The notes below the pieces were generated by a model. That model made no database searches. It was given only the letters and a program-made list of their open reading frames with translations, and was not told where the DNA came from. From contig JACPGB010000002.1 of NCBI GenBank assembly GCA_016182655.1, positions 1-33,504 of the forward strand: DNA of 33,504 nucleotides, in the 5' to 3' direction. Shown in pieces: positions 5,919 through 13,309 of this stretch. Position numbers and translations under genes: made by a program. How positions within the stretch are numbered: the stretch's first letter is position 1; each line of letters opens with the position of its first letter. The DNA is from Deltaproteobacteria bacterium (lineage in GTDB: Bacteria; Desulfobacterota; GWC2-55-46).

Positions 5919-6473
5919 ATGGTGAAGCCTTTCATAAGGCCGCTTGTAAAGACCCTTCTGGTGATTTCAATGTTTATGCTGCTTGGTTTGCCGGAGGACT
6001 CTTTTGCAAAGGACACAAACCCCTGCTCGAAGATGTCCAGGAACCCATGCGCCGCCGCCGCCAAGAACATCCCTGTCAGAAAGAATCCTGTAAAGGATTC
6101 CGCGAAGCTTAAAGGAATGAGTGAAAAGCTCTGGGCCTCTGCCGCGCTCGGCACGTCAGGCAACTCATGCGCGACCTGCCATCCGAACGGCGCGGGACTT
6201 AAAAAAGAACCCTTCCCTAAGTACATCAAAATGGCCGACGACATCCTGACCATGGACCAGATGATAAACTTCTGCATGACGAATCCGATGAAAGGCAAGC
6301 CCCTTGCCTGGAATTCTCAGGAGATGACCGCTCTTGCCGCTTATATAACGGCGAACTCAAAGGAGAGCGCGGCGACTATGAACCCCTGCAACATGAAAAA
6401 CCCGTGCGATCTCAAAAATCCTTGCGCCAAAAAGAACCCCTGCTCGATGAAGAACCCATGCGGGGGAAGATAG
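5919..6473 (+). CDS. Secreted monohaem cytochrome c with NPC repeats
   Basis: The start at 5919 follows GGGAGGAG and begins a clear signal peptide (residues 1-30, cleavage near DSFA). The mature protein has two early NPC motifs (35-37, 42-44), one haem site CATCH (84-88), and a cytochrome c domain ending MTALAAYITA, with MINFCMTNPMKGKPLAW resembling the distal region of SoxX/TsdA-like cytochromes. The tail, 155-181, is five perfect six-residue units NPCxx(K), giving five cysteines at 157, 163, 169, 175 and 181. The tail looks built for metal or metalloid binding in the periplasm next to a redox centre. It is one base upstream of the five-haem cytochrome gene, so the two are translationally coupled. 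Confidence 0.85.
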   Translation: MVKPFIRPLVKTLLVISMFMLLGLPEDSFAKDTNPCSKMSRNPCAAAAKNIPVRKNPVKDSAKLKGMSEKLWASAALGTSGNSCATCHPNGAGLKKEPFPKYIKMADDILTMDQMINFCMTNPMKGKPLAWNSQEMTALAAYITANSKESAATMNPCNMKNPCDLKNPCAKKNPCSMKNPCGGR

Positions 6474-6474
6474 T

Positions 6475-7644
6475 GTGGTGCTCAGCGGTATAGTCATCAT
6501 GCTGTTTTTGACGCTGGCTTCTCCTCCTGCGGTATTCGGAGGAGAAGCTTCGCCGTCAGTCCATTGGCAAAGGCCTGTAAAAACCGGGTCATATGGAGCC
6601 GTGGACGGCATATATCCTGAAAGCTGCGCCGTGTGCCACCGGGCGCAGTACGATGACTGGAAGGGGGCGCTTCACAGTAAGAGCGTGGGGCCCGGACTTC
6701 TTGCCCAGTTGGACCCTGAGAAAGACCCGGAGACGGCGCTTTCCTGCTACTACTGTCATGCCCCCCTTGCGGCGCAGAATGAAATGATAGTCGATGAGGG
6801 CGGTTATGCCGCAAACGTCTCCTTTGACGAAAGGCTCAAGTCGTCGGGCGTAGGTTGTGCCGCATGCCATGTCAGGGAAGGCGGGGTTTTCGGCCCGCGG
6901 GGGCCGGAAGGGAATAAGGGCTCCCCAAGGGCTCATCACGCCTCGATCCAGAGTGATTTTTTTGAAAGGGCAGAATTCTGTGCCGCCTGCCATCAGCTTG
7001 ACCAAGGCTATGAGCTTAACGGGAAGCTCCTCGTAAATACCTTCACTGAGTGGAAGGAGAGCGAGTATGGAAAAAGTAATGTCCCATGTCAGAGTTGCCA
7101 TATGCCGGGAAGAAGGCACCTCTTCAGGGGCATCCATGACCCTGAGATGGTCAAAAGCGGCATTAAGTTCGAGGTGGAAAGGGCGGACGCGGGGGGTCGC
7201 GTCGGCGCGAAGCTCAGGATAACCAATTCAGGGGTGGGCCATTATTTTCCGACGTACGTCACGCCGCTTGTTATTGTCAAAGGCTTTCTGACCGACTCAA
7301 AAGGAAAGGTGCTGAAAGGTACGTTAAAAGAAAAGATGATAGGCAGGAAGGTCGCCCTTGATCTTTCAAAGGAGCTTTTCGATACGAGGATACCGCCTTT
7401 CAGGAGCTTTGAATTCGCTTACGGCTTAAGGCGCCCGGCCAAAGCCGACAGGCTCATCTTCGAAGTATGGGTTTTTCCGGATGAGTTTTATGACCGTTTT
7501 TTTGAAAACGCCCTCAAGAGGCGGGACCCTGCAATGAAAATGGAAGAGCTTGAAGAAGCGCTAAAAACAACATCCGGTTCAGGCTATCTTTTGTTTAAGA
7601 GGGAGGTATCTCTTGAAGAGATGTCTTCTACCGCCAAAGGCTGA
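6475..7644 (+). CDS. Five-haem cytochrome c (cytochrome c554-like)
   Basis: The 389-aa protein begins with a hydrophobic signal sequence (residues 1-23) and carries five CxxCH haem sites: CAVCH 51-55, CYYCH 91-95, CAACH 128-132, CAACH 169-173 and CQSCH 205-209. The spacing and the opening 'SCAVCHRAQYDDWKGALHS' type segment match the cytochrome c554/multihaem superfamily. After residue 225 comes a haem-free, beta-rich domain with ITNSGVGHYFPTYVTP, as in other multihaem cytochromes with an Ig-like tail. Translation starts at GTG one base after the NPC-cytochrome stop. It is likely periplasmic and an electron partner of the NPC cytochrome; the terminal substrate is unknown. Confidence 0.88.
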   Translation: MVLSGIVIMLFLTLASPPAVFGGEASPSVHWQRPVKTGSYGAVDGIYPESCAVCHRAQYDDWKGALHSKSVGPGLLAQLDPEKDPETALSCYYCHAPLAAQNEMIVDEGGYAANVSFDERLKSSGVGCAACHVREGGVFGPRGPEGNKGSPRAHHASIQSDFFERAEFCAACHQLDQGYELNGKLLVNTFTEWKESEYGKSNVPCQSCHMPGRRHLFRGIHDPEMVKSGIKFEVERADAGGRVGAKLRITNSGVGHYFPTYVTPLVIVKGFLTDSKGKVLKGTLKEKMIGRKVALDLSKELFDTRIPPFRSFEFAYGLRRPAKADRLIFEVWVFPDEFYDRFFENALKRRDPAMKMEELEEALKTTSGSGYLLFKREVSLEEMSSTAKG

Positions 7645-7796
7645 GGTCGTCGAGGCGCTTGGCGTCATGGAGTTATTTGCAGCTTCATAAATTTCTCGAT
7701 TCTCTATGTATAGAAACAGACTTCTGAGTGATTCGATATCTTCAATGAAGGCATTCCGGGTTAAAGTTTCTTATGGGAAAGTCGAGGTCCCCTGGA

Positions 7797-7826
7797 TTTG
7801 CGATATGCGCAAAGCTGTGCTATATA
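7797..7826 (+). promoter_or_regulatory. Promoter with overlapping dyad before PiT-arsM
   Basis: TTGCGA (7798-7803) and TATATA (7821-7826) are spaced 17 bp. An inverted repeat TTTGCG-N5-CGCAAA (7797-7813) covers the -35, a typical repressor position. It is about 105 bp before the transporter start, in the 288-bp gap between the cytochrome and transporter genes. Motif match only; the regulator is unknown. Confidence 0.35.
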
Positions 7827-7932
7827 TCAGTTTTGCCATACATCGCACTTCACTCATCCGCTCAAGATTATACTCACTTCAGGTTTTTTCTCATCCGGAT
7901 TCAGGGCTTTAAGGAAATTTTAGATCGGAGGA

Positions 7933-9057
7933 ATGTTTTCCTCTATGGATTCAATCCTGTTGCTGCTTGTAGTGTACATGGCGTTCTACAACGGGGCCAA
8001 CGATGTCTCCAAGGGCGTGGCCACCCTTTGCGGCAGCGGCCTGTGCGGCTACAGGACCGCTCTCCTTTGGGGCGCCATCTGGACCGTTGCCGGGGGAATT
8101 ACTGCTTGTTTCCTCGCCTCCGGCCTTTTTAAGGTATTCAGCAATGGAATAGTCTCGAGTGATATCAATCTGACGGTTAGCTTTTCAGTGGCCGTTGCCA
8201 TAGGGGTATCGACCTGGGTACTGCTTGCGACAAAGGCCGGCATGCCGGTATCCACTACCCACTCCATCGTAGGCTCGATCTGCGGCCCGGTGCTCTTTTC
8301 CATGGGACCCTCGAAGATATTGTGGGGCAGCCTGGGATATAAGGTCTTGATCCCCCTGCTTTTAAGCCCGGTCGTAGCCATCTTGGTCTCCGCTATAATA
8401 TACAAGGCAGGGTACGGCCTCCTTTCAAGGCTTTCGAGCTACTGCCTGTGCATCGAAACGAGAGAGAACGTCTGCTGCGACGGCGACGGAGGTGTGCAGG
8501 CGGTTGCTTGCGGTTCCAAATCCACTCTGGCAAAGGCCGGTACCGCGGAGGACTGCGCCGAGGGAATGGGCTCCTTCCTGCGGATGGACCTTAACGATAT
8601 GCTCCACTGGATTTCGAGCGCGCTTATATCCTTTGCCAGGGCGTTGAACGATACGCCCAAGATAGTGGCGGTCCTCTTCGCTTCTACGGCTTTCGCGGGA
8701 GGCGGCCTGAAGTCCGTGTTTCTTCTCGCCGCCCTGTTCATGGGGCTTGGAAGCTATCTTAAAGGGGTAAGGGTGACCGAGACGTTATCAAATAAGATAA
8801 CCGCTATGGACAGGCACGACGGCGTCATGGCGAACACTGCCACCGCGCTTCTTGTGCTCTTTGCCACAAAATTCGGGATGCCGGTATCGACAACTCACGT
8901 CTCCGGCGGCTCGATCATAGGGATAGGGCTTAAACGGGAAGACGGCACGGTCAATAAAAAGATTGTATCCGAGATGCTCCTTGCCTGGCTCGTAACTCTT
9001 CCAGCGGCGGGGGCTATCTCAGGTATGGCTTATATGACGCTAAATCATCTTGTGTAG
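7933..9057 (+). CDS. PiT-family inorganic phosphate transporter with Cys-rich loop
   Basis: The 374-aa membrane protein has the two PHO-4/PiT inverted signature repeats: GANDVSKGVATLCGSG near residue 21 and ALNDTPKIVAVLF near 238, plus the twin MPVSTTHSIVG and MPVSTTHVSGG segments. PiT proteins carry metal-phosphate with protons and also arsenate. The central cytoplasmic loop (about 168-212) holds six cysteines (171, 173, 181, 182, 193, 208), which is not a standard PiT feature. GGAGG sits very close to ATG 7933, so the ATG at 7945 is an alternative start. It is 17 nt before arsM and surely co-transcribed, suggesting a link to arsenic or phosphate balance under arsenic stress. Confidence 0.85.
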   Translation: MFSSMDSILLLLVVYMAFYNGANDVSKGVATLCGSGLCGYRTALLWGAIWTVAGGITACFLASGLFKVFSNGIVSSDINLTVSFSVAVAIGVSTWVLLATKAGMPVSTTHSIVGSICGPVLFSMGPSKILWGSLGYKVLIPLLLSPVVAILVSAIIYKAGYGLLSRLSSYCLCIETRENVCCDGDGGVQAVACGSKSTLAKAGTAEDCAEGMGSFLRMDLNDMLHWISSALISFARALNDTPKIVAVLFASTAFAGGGLKSVFLLAALFMGLGSYLKGVRVTETLSNKITAMDRHDGVMANTATALLVLFATKFGMPVSTTHVSGGSIIGIGLKREDGTVNKKIVSEMLLAWLVTLPAAGAISGMAYMTLNHLV

Positions 9058-9074
9058 AAAAGGAGAAGGGGAAG

Positions 9075-10022
9075 ATGGGGAAAGAGATCAGAGATTCCGT
9101 CAACGAGTTTTACTCCTCCGCCGCCGTAAGGCCCGTTGAGTCGCTCTGCTGTGCCGCAAGCTATAGAGAAGAAGATGTCTCCCATATACCCAAAGAGGTC
9201 CTGGATATATCCTATGGGTGCGGAAGCCCGGTTGCGCTCGCTGATTTAAAGGAAGGCGAGACCCTTGTGGACCTCGGCTCGGGCGGAGGGATAGACTGTT
9301 TTATAGCCGCAAAAATGGTAGGGAGGAACGGGAGGGTCTACGGGGTAGACATGACGGAAGAGATGCTCCTTAACGCAAGGGAGGCTTCTTCAAAGGTCGC
9401 CAGTAACCTGGGCTATGACATCGTCGAGTTCAAAAGAGGATTCCTAGAAGATATACCCATTGGTAATGAGACCGCGGATGTGGTCACCTCGAATTGCGTC
9501 ATAAACCTCTCCCCTGACAAGGAGAGGGTCTTGAAAGAGATATGCCGGGTACTTAAACACGGCGGCCGGTTCTGCATCTCAGATATCGTATCTGAGAAGG
9601 AGGTACCCGAAGATATGCGGGCGGACAAAAAACTCTGGGGTGAATGCTTGTCCGGCGCCATGAAAGAGGACGAGTTCATGAACGCCGCCAGAGGGGCGGG
9701 GTTTTACGGCCTGCACATTCTGACAAAGAGCCTCTACAGGGAGATCGAAGACATAAGATTCTATTCGATAACGCTTAGGGGTTATAAGTTCAAGAAAGGT
9801 AAGGAGTGCGTATACGCCGGACATTTCGCCGTATATAACGGGCCTTTTAAATCGGTCCGGGACGACGACGGGCATGAGTATCCGGTGGGACAGCCTGTAG
9901 AGGTCTGCACCGACACCGTTGAAAAGCTCAAGATGCCTCCCTATGCTGGCCACTTCACGATAACAGACCCCGAGGATAGTATGAAAGAAACCGTTGGATG
10001 CACGCCTGGAAAGTGCTGTTAG
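9075..10022 (+). CDS. arsM: Arsenite S-adenosylmethionine methyltransferase ArsM
   Basis: The 315-aa protein has the class I SAM fold with motif I VDLGSGGGIDCF (about 65-76), VYGVDMTEEML, and the ArsM family blocks SYGCGSPVALA (47-57), SNCVINLSPDKERVL (139-153), ISDIVS and WGECLSGAM (188-196). Cysteines 49, 141 and 191 lie in the conserved segments; the C-terminal domain (about 245-310) has the YNGPFKSVRDDDGHEYP and PPYAGHFT stretches, and the chain ends GKCC. ArsM methylates As(III) in the cytosol to mono- to trimethyl forms, some volatile. The RBS AGGAGAAGGGG is clear. It pairs with the PiT-like transporter. No arsR, arsC or arsB is seen nearby. Confidence 0.92.
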   Translation: MGKEIRDSVNEFYSSAAVRPVESLCCAASYREEDVSHIPKEVLDISYGCGSPVALADLKEGETLVDLGSGGGIDCFIAAKMVGRNGRVYGVDMTEEMLLNAREASSKVASNLGYDIVEFKRGFLEDIPIGNETADVVTSNCVINLSPDKERVLKEICRVLKHGGRFCISDIVSEKEVPEDMRADKKLWGECLSGAMKEDEFMNAARGAGFYGLHILTKSLYREIEDIRFYSITLRGYKFKKGKECVYAGHFAVYNGPFKSVRDDDGHEYPVGQPVEVCTDTVEKLKMPPYAGHFTITDPEDSMKETVGCTPGKCC

Positions 10023-10097
10023 TTTGAAAATCAGATTTGGGGCGCACTGTTACGGCTGTACGGCAGGGGCCGGCTCAAGCTGTACCGGTACGGTCGC

Positions 10098-10131
10098 CTG
10101 ACCCGGAATACCCTGAACGTATAATCAGGGT
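10098..10131 (+). promoter_or_regulatory. Promoter with dyad over the -10, before MerA-like operon
   Basis: CTGACC (10098-10103) and TATAAT (10120-10125) are spaced 16 bp. A perfect inverted repeat ACCCTGA-N8-TCAGGGT (10110-10131) brackets the -10, and a ten-base palindrome GTACCGGTAC (10082-10091) lies just upstream of the -35. This is a strong candidate for a repressible promoter of the flavoprotein-TVP38 unit. The regulator is not identified. Confidence 0.5.
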
Positions 10132-10177
10132 CACCTTTAAGCACCCTTCATAGTCGAGGGGAGGTTGAGGTGTTGCC

Positions 10178-11611
10178 ATGAAAAGATATGACCTTGTGAT
10201 AATCGGCGGCGGCGTCGCCGGGCTGGTCTCCGCGAGCGGCGCCGCACAGCTTGGGGCGAGAGTTGCCCTTGTGGAAAGGGAATCGCTTGGAGGGGACTGC
10301 CTGAGGACAGGCTGCGTCCCCACGAAGCGGCTGGTCCACGCGGCAAAGGTAGCTTCCCTCATGAGGAGGATGGAAGAGTTCGGCCTTGAGGGAGATCCGT
10401 TAAAGGTCAACTTCCAGAAGGTCATGCAGTCCATGAGGGACGTGAGGGTCGAGATAGGAAAGAACGACGACCCTGAGCGCTTCCGCAAGATGGGCGTGGA
10501 TGTCCTATTCGGGGACGGGAAGTTCACAGGCCCTAATGAATTCGAGATAAAAGGAGAGAAGCTTTGGGGCCGCAGGTTCATTATAGCCACAGGCTCAAGG
10601 CCGGTGATGCTCCCTATCCCGGGGTTGAAAGAGTCCGGGGCTCTCACGAACGAGACGGCCCTTGAGCTCGATAGACTACCCGGCTCTATAGCCATACTTG
10701 GCGCAGGCCCCATAGGGATGGAGTTCGCCCAGGTCTTCAGCCGCCTCGGCTCGAAGGTAACCGTAATAGAGAAGATGGGGCAGATACTGCCCAGGGAAGA
10801 CAAGGAACTCTCGGATACGCTCTTCAAGATACTGTCCGCCGAGGGGATAAGGATAGACGTATGCACCGAGGTAAAAGAGGTCAGGCAAAGCGGAGAGGTG
10901 AAGACGTTGAGCGCCCACTGCCCGACAGGGGATAAGACCTATGAAGCCGACGAGGTTATGATCGCCATAGGACGCGCGCCCAACGTGGAAGGCCTAAACC
11001 TCGAGGCCGCAGGGGTGGAATATGACAGGAGAAAAGGCATTAAGGCGGACGAAACCTTAAGGACGACCCAGAAGCACATATACGCCTGCGGGGACGTAGT
11101 GGGGCAGTACGCATTCACCCACGTCGCTGAATATCATGCGGGCATAGCGTTATCCAACGCGCTTTTCCCCGTCGTAAAAAGAAAGGTGGACTACCGTGTC
11201 GTGCCGTGGAGCACTTTTACGGACCCGGAGCTTGCGAGGATAGGGCTTACAGAGGACGAGGCGAAGGAGAAGTACGGCTCAAAGAATGTGCATGTATACC
11301 GTTTTCAATTTAAGGACGTGGACAGGGCCGTCATAGAAGGCGAGGGGCACGGTCTTATAAAGCTCGTCTGCGATAGTAAGGCCCGCATCCTCGGGGCGCA
11401 TATCCTTGGCCCTCACGCCGGAGAGCTGATCCACGAATACGTGCTCGCCATGCGGGAGAATTTGCCGATAACAAAAATATCGAGAGCCATACACGTATAT
11501 CCGACCGATTCCCAGGGCGTAAAGAGGGCCGCCGACCAGTATTACAAGGAAAAACTCTTTACAGGCTGGTTCCCGAAACTGGCGAAATGGCTGATACGCA
11601 GGGGCTCTTAA
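10178..11611 (+). CDS. MerA-like FAD-dependent dithiol oxidoreductase
   Basis: The 477-aa enzyme belongs to the class I pyridine-nucleotide disulfide oxidoreductases. It has the FAD motif IIGGGVAGLVSA (8-19), the redox pair in GGDCLRTGCVPTK (Cys41 and Cys46), the NAD(P) motif ILGAGPIGMEFAQVF, the second FAD motif IYACGDVVG, and a dimerisation domain. Two MerA hallmarks are missing: there is no N-terminal NmerA domain and no C-terminal Cys pair (the chain ends LIRRGS). The lipoamide dehydrogenase signature is also altered, with HVYPTDSQ in place of HxHPTxxE. It is followed 18 nt later by a TVP38-family gene, a frequent pairing. Hg(II) reduction is possible but not shown; the electron acceptor is open. 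Confidence 0.85.
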   Translation: MKRYDLVIIGGGVAGLVSASGAAQLGARVALVERESLGGDCLRTGCVPTKRLVHAAKVASLMRRMEEFGLEGDPLKVNFQKVMQSMRDVRVEIGKNDDPERFRKMGVDVLFGDGKFTGPNEFEIKGEKLWGRRFIIATGSRPVMLPIPGLKESGALTNETALELDRLPGSIAILGAGPIGMEFAQVFSRLGSKVTVIEKMGQILPREDKELSDTLFKILSAEGIRIDVCTEVKEVRQSGEVKTLSAHCPTGDKTYEADEVMIAIGRAPNVEGLNLEAAGVEYDRRKGIKADETLRTTQKHIYACGDVVGQYAFTHVAEYHAGIALSNALFPVVKRKVDYRVVPWSTFTDPELARIGLTEDEAKEKYGSKNVHVYRFQFKDVDRAVIEGEGHGLIKLVCDSKARILGAHILGPHAGELIHEYVLAMRENLPITKISRAIHVYPTDSQGVKRAADQYYKEKLFTGWFPKLAKWLIRRGS

Positions 11612-11629
11612 AAGGCGTGAAGGGATCCG

Positions 11630-12292
11630 ATGAACCGCAAAACTCTAAAATTCATAGCCCTTATCGCTTTCATCATCTCAGCTTTTTTCCTGGCCAGGTG
11701 GTATGGTCTGTCAGACTATCTCGACCAGGATAAGTTAAGGAGCTGGATAGACGGGTTCGGGGTCTGGGGGCCTCTTATATACATGCTCATCTATGCCATA
11801 GCGCCGAGCTTCATGATGCCCGGGCTTCCGCTTACGGTCATAGGGGGAATACTCTTCGGCCCTCTATGGGGCACTGTATACGTCCTCATCGGCGCGACCA
11901 TCGGCGCATCCATTGCCTTTCTGATAGCAAGGTACATGGGCAGGGCCTGGGTGGAGGGGTTCGTCAAAGGGGGCAGGTTTAAAGACCTCGATGAAAAAGT
12001 TCAAAAACAGGGCTGGAAGATAGTGGCGTTTACAAGGCTCATCCCTCTCTTTCCTTTCAATTTTCTGAACTACGCCTTCGGGCTCACGAACGTGAGGTTC
12101 AGCCATTATGTGATAGCCACTTTCATATTCATGGCCCCTGGGGCCGCGGCTTACGTCATATTTTCAAGCTCCATACTCGATATCTTCAAAGGCAAGGTCT
12201 CAAGGGAGTTCATAATAGGTGTCGTCCTCGTGATATCCGTCTCCCTTGTGCCGATACTTTATAAAAAATTCAAAGCAAAGAGCAGCGCGTGA
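11630..12292 (+). CDS. TVP38/TMEM64-family membrane protein
   Basis: The 220-aa inner-membrane protein starts with one hydrophobic helix (residues 5-25) and then shows the VTT/SNARE-associated domain: PSFMMPGLPLTVIGGILFGP, the glycine-rich GATIGASIAFLIARYMGR, and FTRLIPLFPFNFLNYAFGLT, with further membrane helices at about 155-175 and 185-210. Family members act on membranes; bacterial ones are poorly characterised, and one has been linked to selenite handling in related operons. The start is ATG 11630 with AAGGGA upstream. Pairing with the MerA-like flavoprotein suggests a shared transport-plus-reduction role, which is inference. Confidence 0.85.
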   Translation: MNRKTLKFIALIAFIISAFFLARWYGLSDYLDQDKLRSWIDGFGVWGPLIYMLIYAIAPSFMMPGLPLTVIGGILFGPLWGTVYVLIGATIGASIAFLIARYMGRAWVEGFVKGGRFKDLDEKVQKQGWKIVAFTRLIPLFPFNFLNYAFGLTNVRFSHYVIATFIFMAPGAAAYVIFSSSILDIFKGKVSREFIIGVVLVISVSLVPILYKKFKAKSSA

Positions 12293-12335
12293 AATCAAAG
12301 AAAATACTCAAAGGCAATATTAAGAGGGAGTGATC

Positions 12336-13160
12336 GTGGTACGAAAGCTTGAGATACAGGAAAACATATTGGCGGGACAGCGCGCGCTCGTAACAGGGGC
12401 GAGTTCAGGGATTGGAAGGGCGATAGCGCTCTCACTGGCAGAGGCAGGCGCAAGGGTGGCCGTAAACTACCTTCACGGCGACGACGAGGCGGAAGAAATC
12501 GTTGAGGAGATAAAGAAAAAGGGCGGGGAGGCGTTGGCGGTAAAGGCTGACGTCGGCAAGGAAGATGAAGTCAAATCGATGTTCAGGCGCATGTTCGACG
12601 CCTACGGCAGTATCGACATACTGGTCAATAACGCCGGACTTCAAAAAGACTCCCCCGTGCACATGATGAGTCTTGATGACTGGAACCTTGTGCTTTCGGT
12701 AAACCTGACCGGGCAGTTTCTGTGCTCGCGCGAGGCTACGAACGAATTCATCCGCCGAGGCGTGGCGCCTGAGCTTTCGTGCGCCGCCGGGAAGATCATC
12801 TGCATATCTTCAGTGCACGACCTGATACCGTGGGCAGGACATGCCAACTACGCCGCTTCCAAGGGCGGGGTGATGATGTTAATGAGGAGCATGGCGCAGG
12901 AACTGGCCCCTTTCAGGATACGCGTCAATAGCATCTCGCCGGGCGCCATAAAGACCGCCATCAATACGGCGGCATGGAGCACGCCGGAGGCGGAAAGAGA
13001 GCTCCTTAAGTTGATTCCCTACAAGAGGGTGGGCGAACCTCTTGATGTGGCAAAGGCAGCAGTGTGGCTCGCCTCCGACCATTCCGATTACGTCACCGGG
13101 GCGACTCTATACGTGGACGGCGGCATGACCCTTTACCCCGGTTTCAGCGAGGGAGGATAG
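12336..13160 (+). CDS. Short-chain dehydrogenase/reductase (glucose 1-dehydrogenase-like)
   Basis: The 274-aa protein is a classical SDR: nucleotide motif VTGASSGIGRAIA near residue 20, NNAG, catalytic Ser in CISSVHD, and YAASKGG with the catalytic Tyr and Lys. The end, VTGATLYVDGGMTLYP, is typical of the glucose 1-dehydrogenase-like group. The GTG at 12336 is preferred over the GTG at 12330 because GAGGGAG lies five bases before it. It starts the sugar-metabolism part of the island and is followed by a broken GMC oxidoreductase, a pairing often seen as an SDR plus GMC dehydrogenase unit. The exact sugar or polyol substrate cannot be told from sequence. Confidence 0.88.
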   Translation: MVRKLEIQENILAGQRALVTGASSGIGRAIALSLAEAGARVAVNYLHGDDEAEEIVEEIKKKGGEALAVKADVGKEDEVKSMFRRMFDAYGSIDILVNNAGLQKDSPVHMMSLDDWNLVLSVNLTGQFLCSREATNEFIRRGVAPELSCAAGKIICISSVHDLIPWAGHANYAASKGGVMMLMRSMAQELAPFRIRVNSISPGAIKTAINTAAWSTPEAERELLKLIPYKRVGEPLDVAKAAVWLASDHSDYVTGATLYVDGGMTLYPGFSEGG

Positions 13161-13161
13161 T

Positions 13162-13308
13162 ATGGAAATAAACCGATGGCCGCACCGGCCTGTTTTTGAC
13201 GGCATCCTGCGGCTTGTCGCCTTGATATTCTTCCTGTCCGCGATTGTTATCTCACCACCACCCGTTCTCTCTGCGCAACATGAGATTAAAGAGCCTCCGT
13301 CCCAATGA
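13162..13308 (+). pseudogene. Truncated secreted-protein N-terminus (48 aa)
   Basis: A strong RBS (GGGAGG, five bases before the ATG) and a signal peptide-like start (hydrophobic stretch at residues 15-37, cleavage near VLSA) open a frame that stops after only 11 mature residues. It begins one base after the SDR stop and lies where a small periplasmic subunit would be expected before a GMC dehydrogenase. I read it as the surviving 5' end of a secreted subunit (perhaps a gluconate-2-dehydrogenase subunit-3-like protein), cut by the same deletion that removed the front of the GMC gene. A functional 48-aa exported peptide is the alternative. Confidence 0.45.
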
Positions 13309-13309
13309 T

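Noticed and set aside
7706-8132. Plus-strand frames before and inside the PiT gene start
   Set aside because: Shadow frames without RBS; the PiT frame explains the DNA.
10178-11611. Naming the flavoprotein merA
   Set aside because: C-terminal Cys pair and NmerA domain are absent, so mercuric reductase activity is not supported by sequence.
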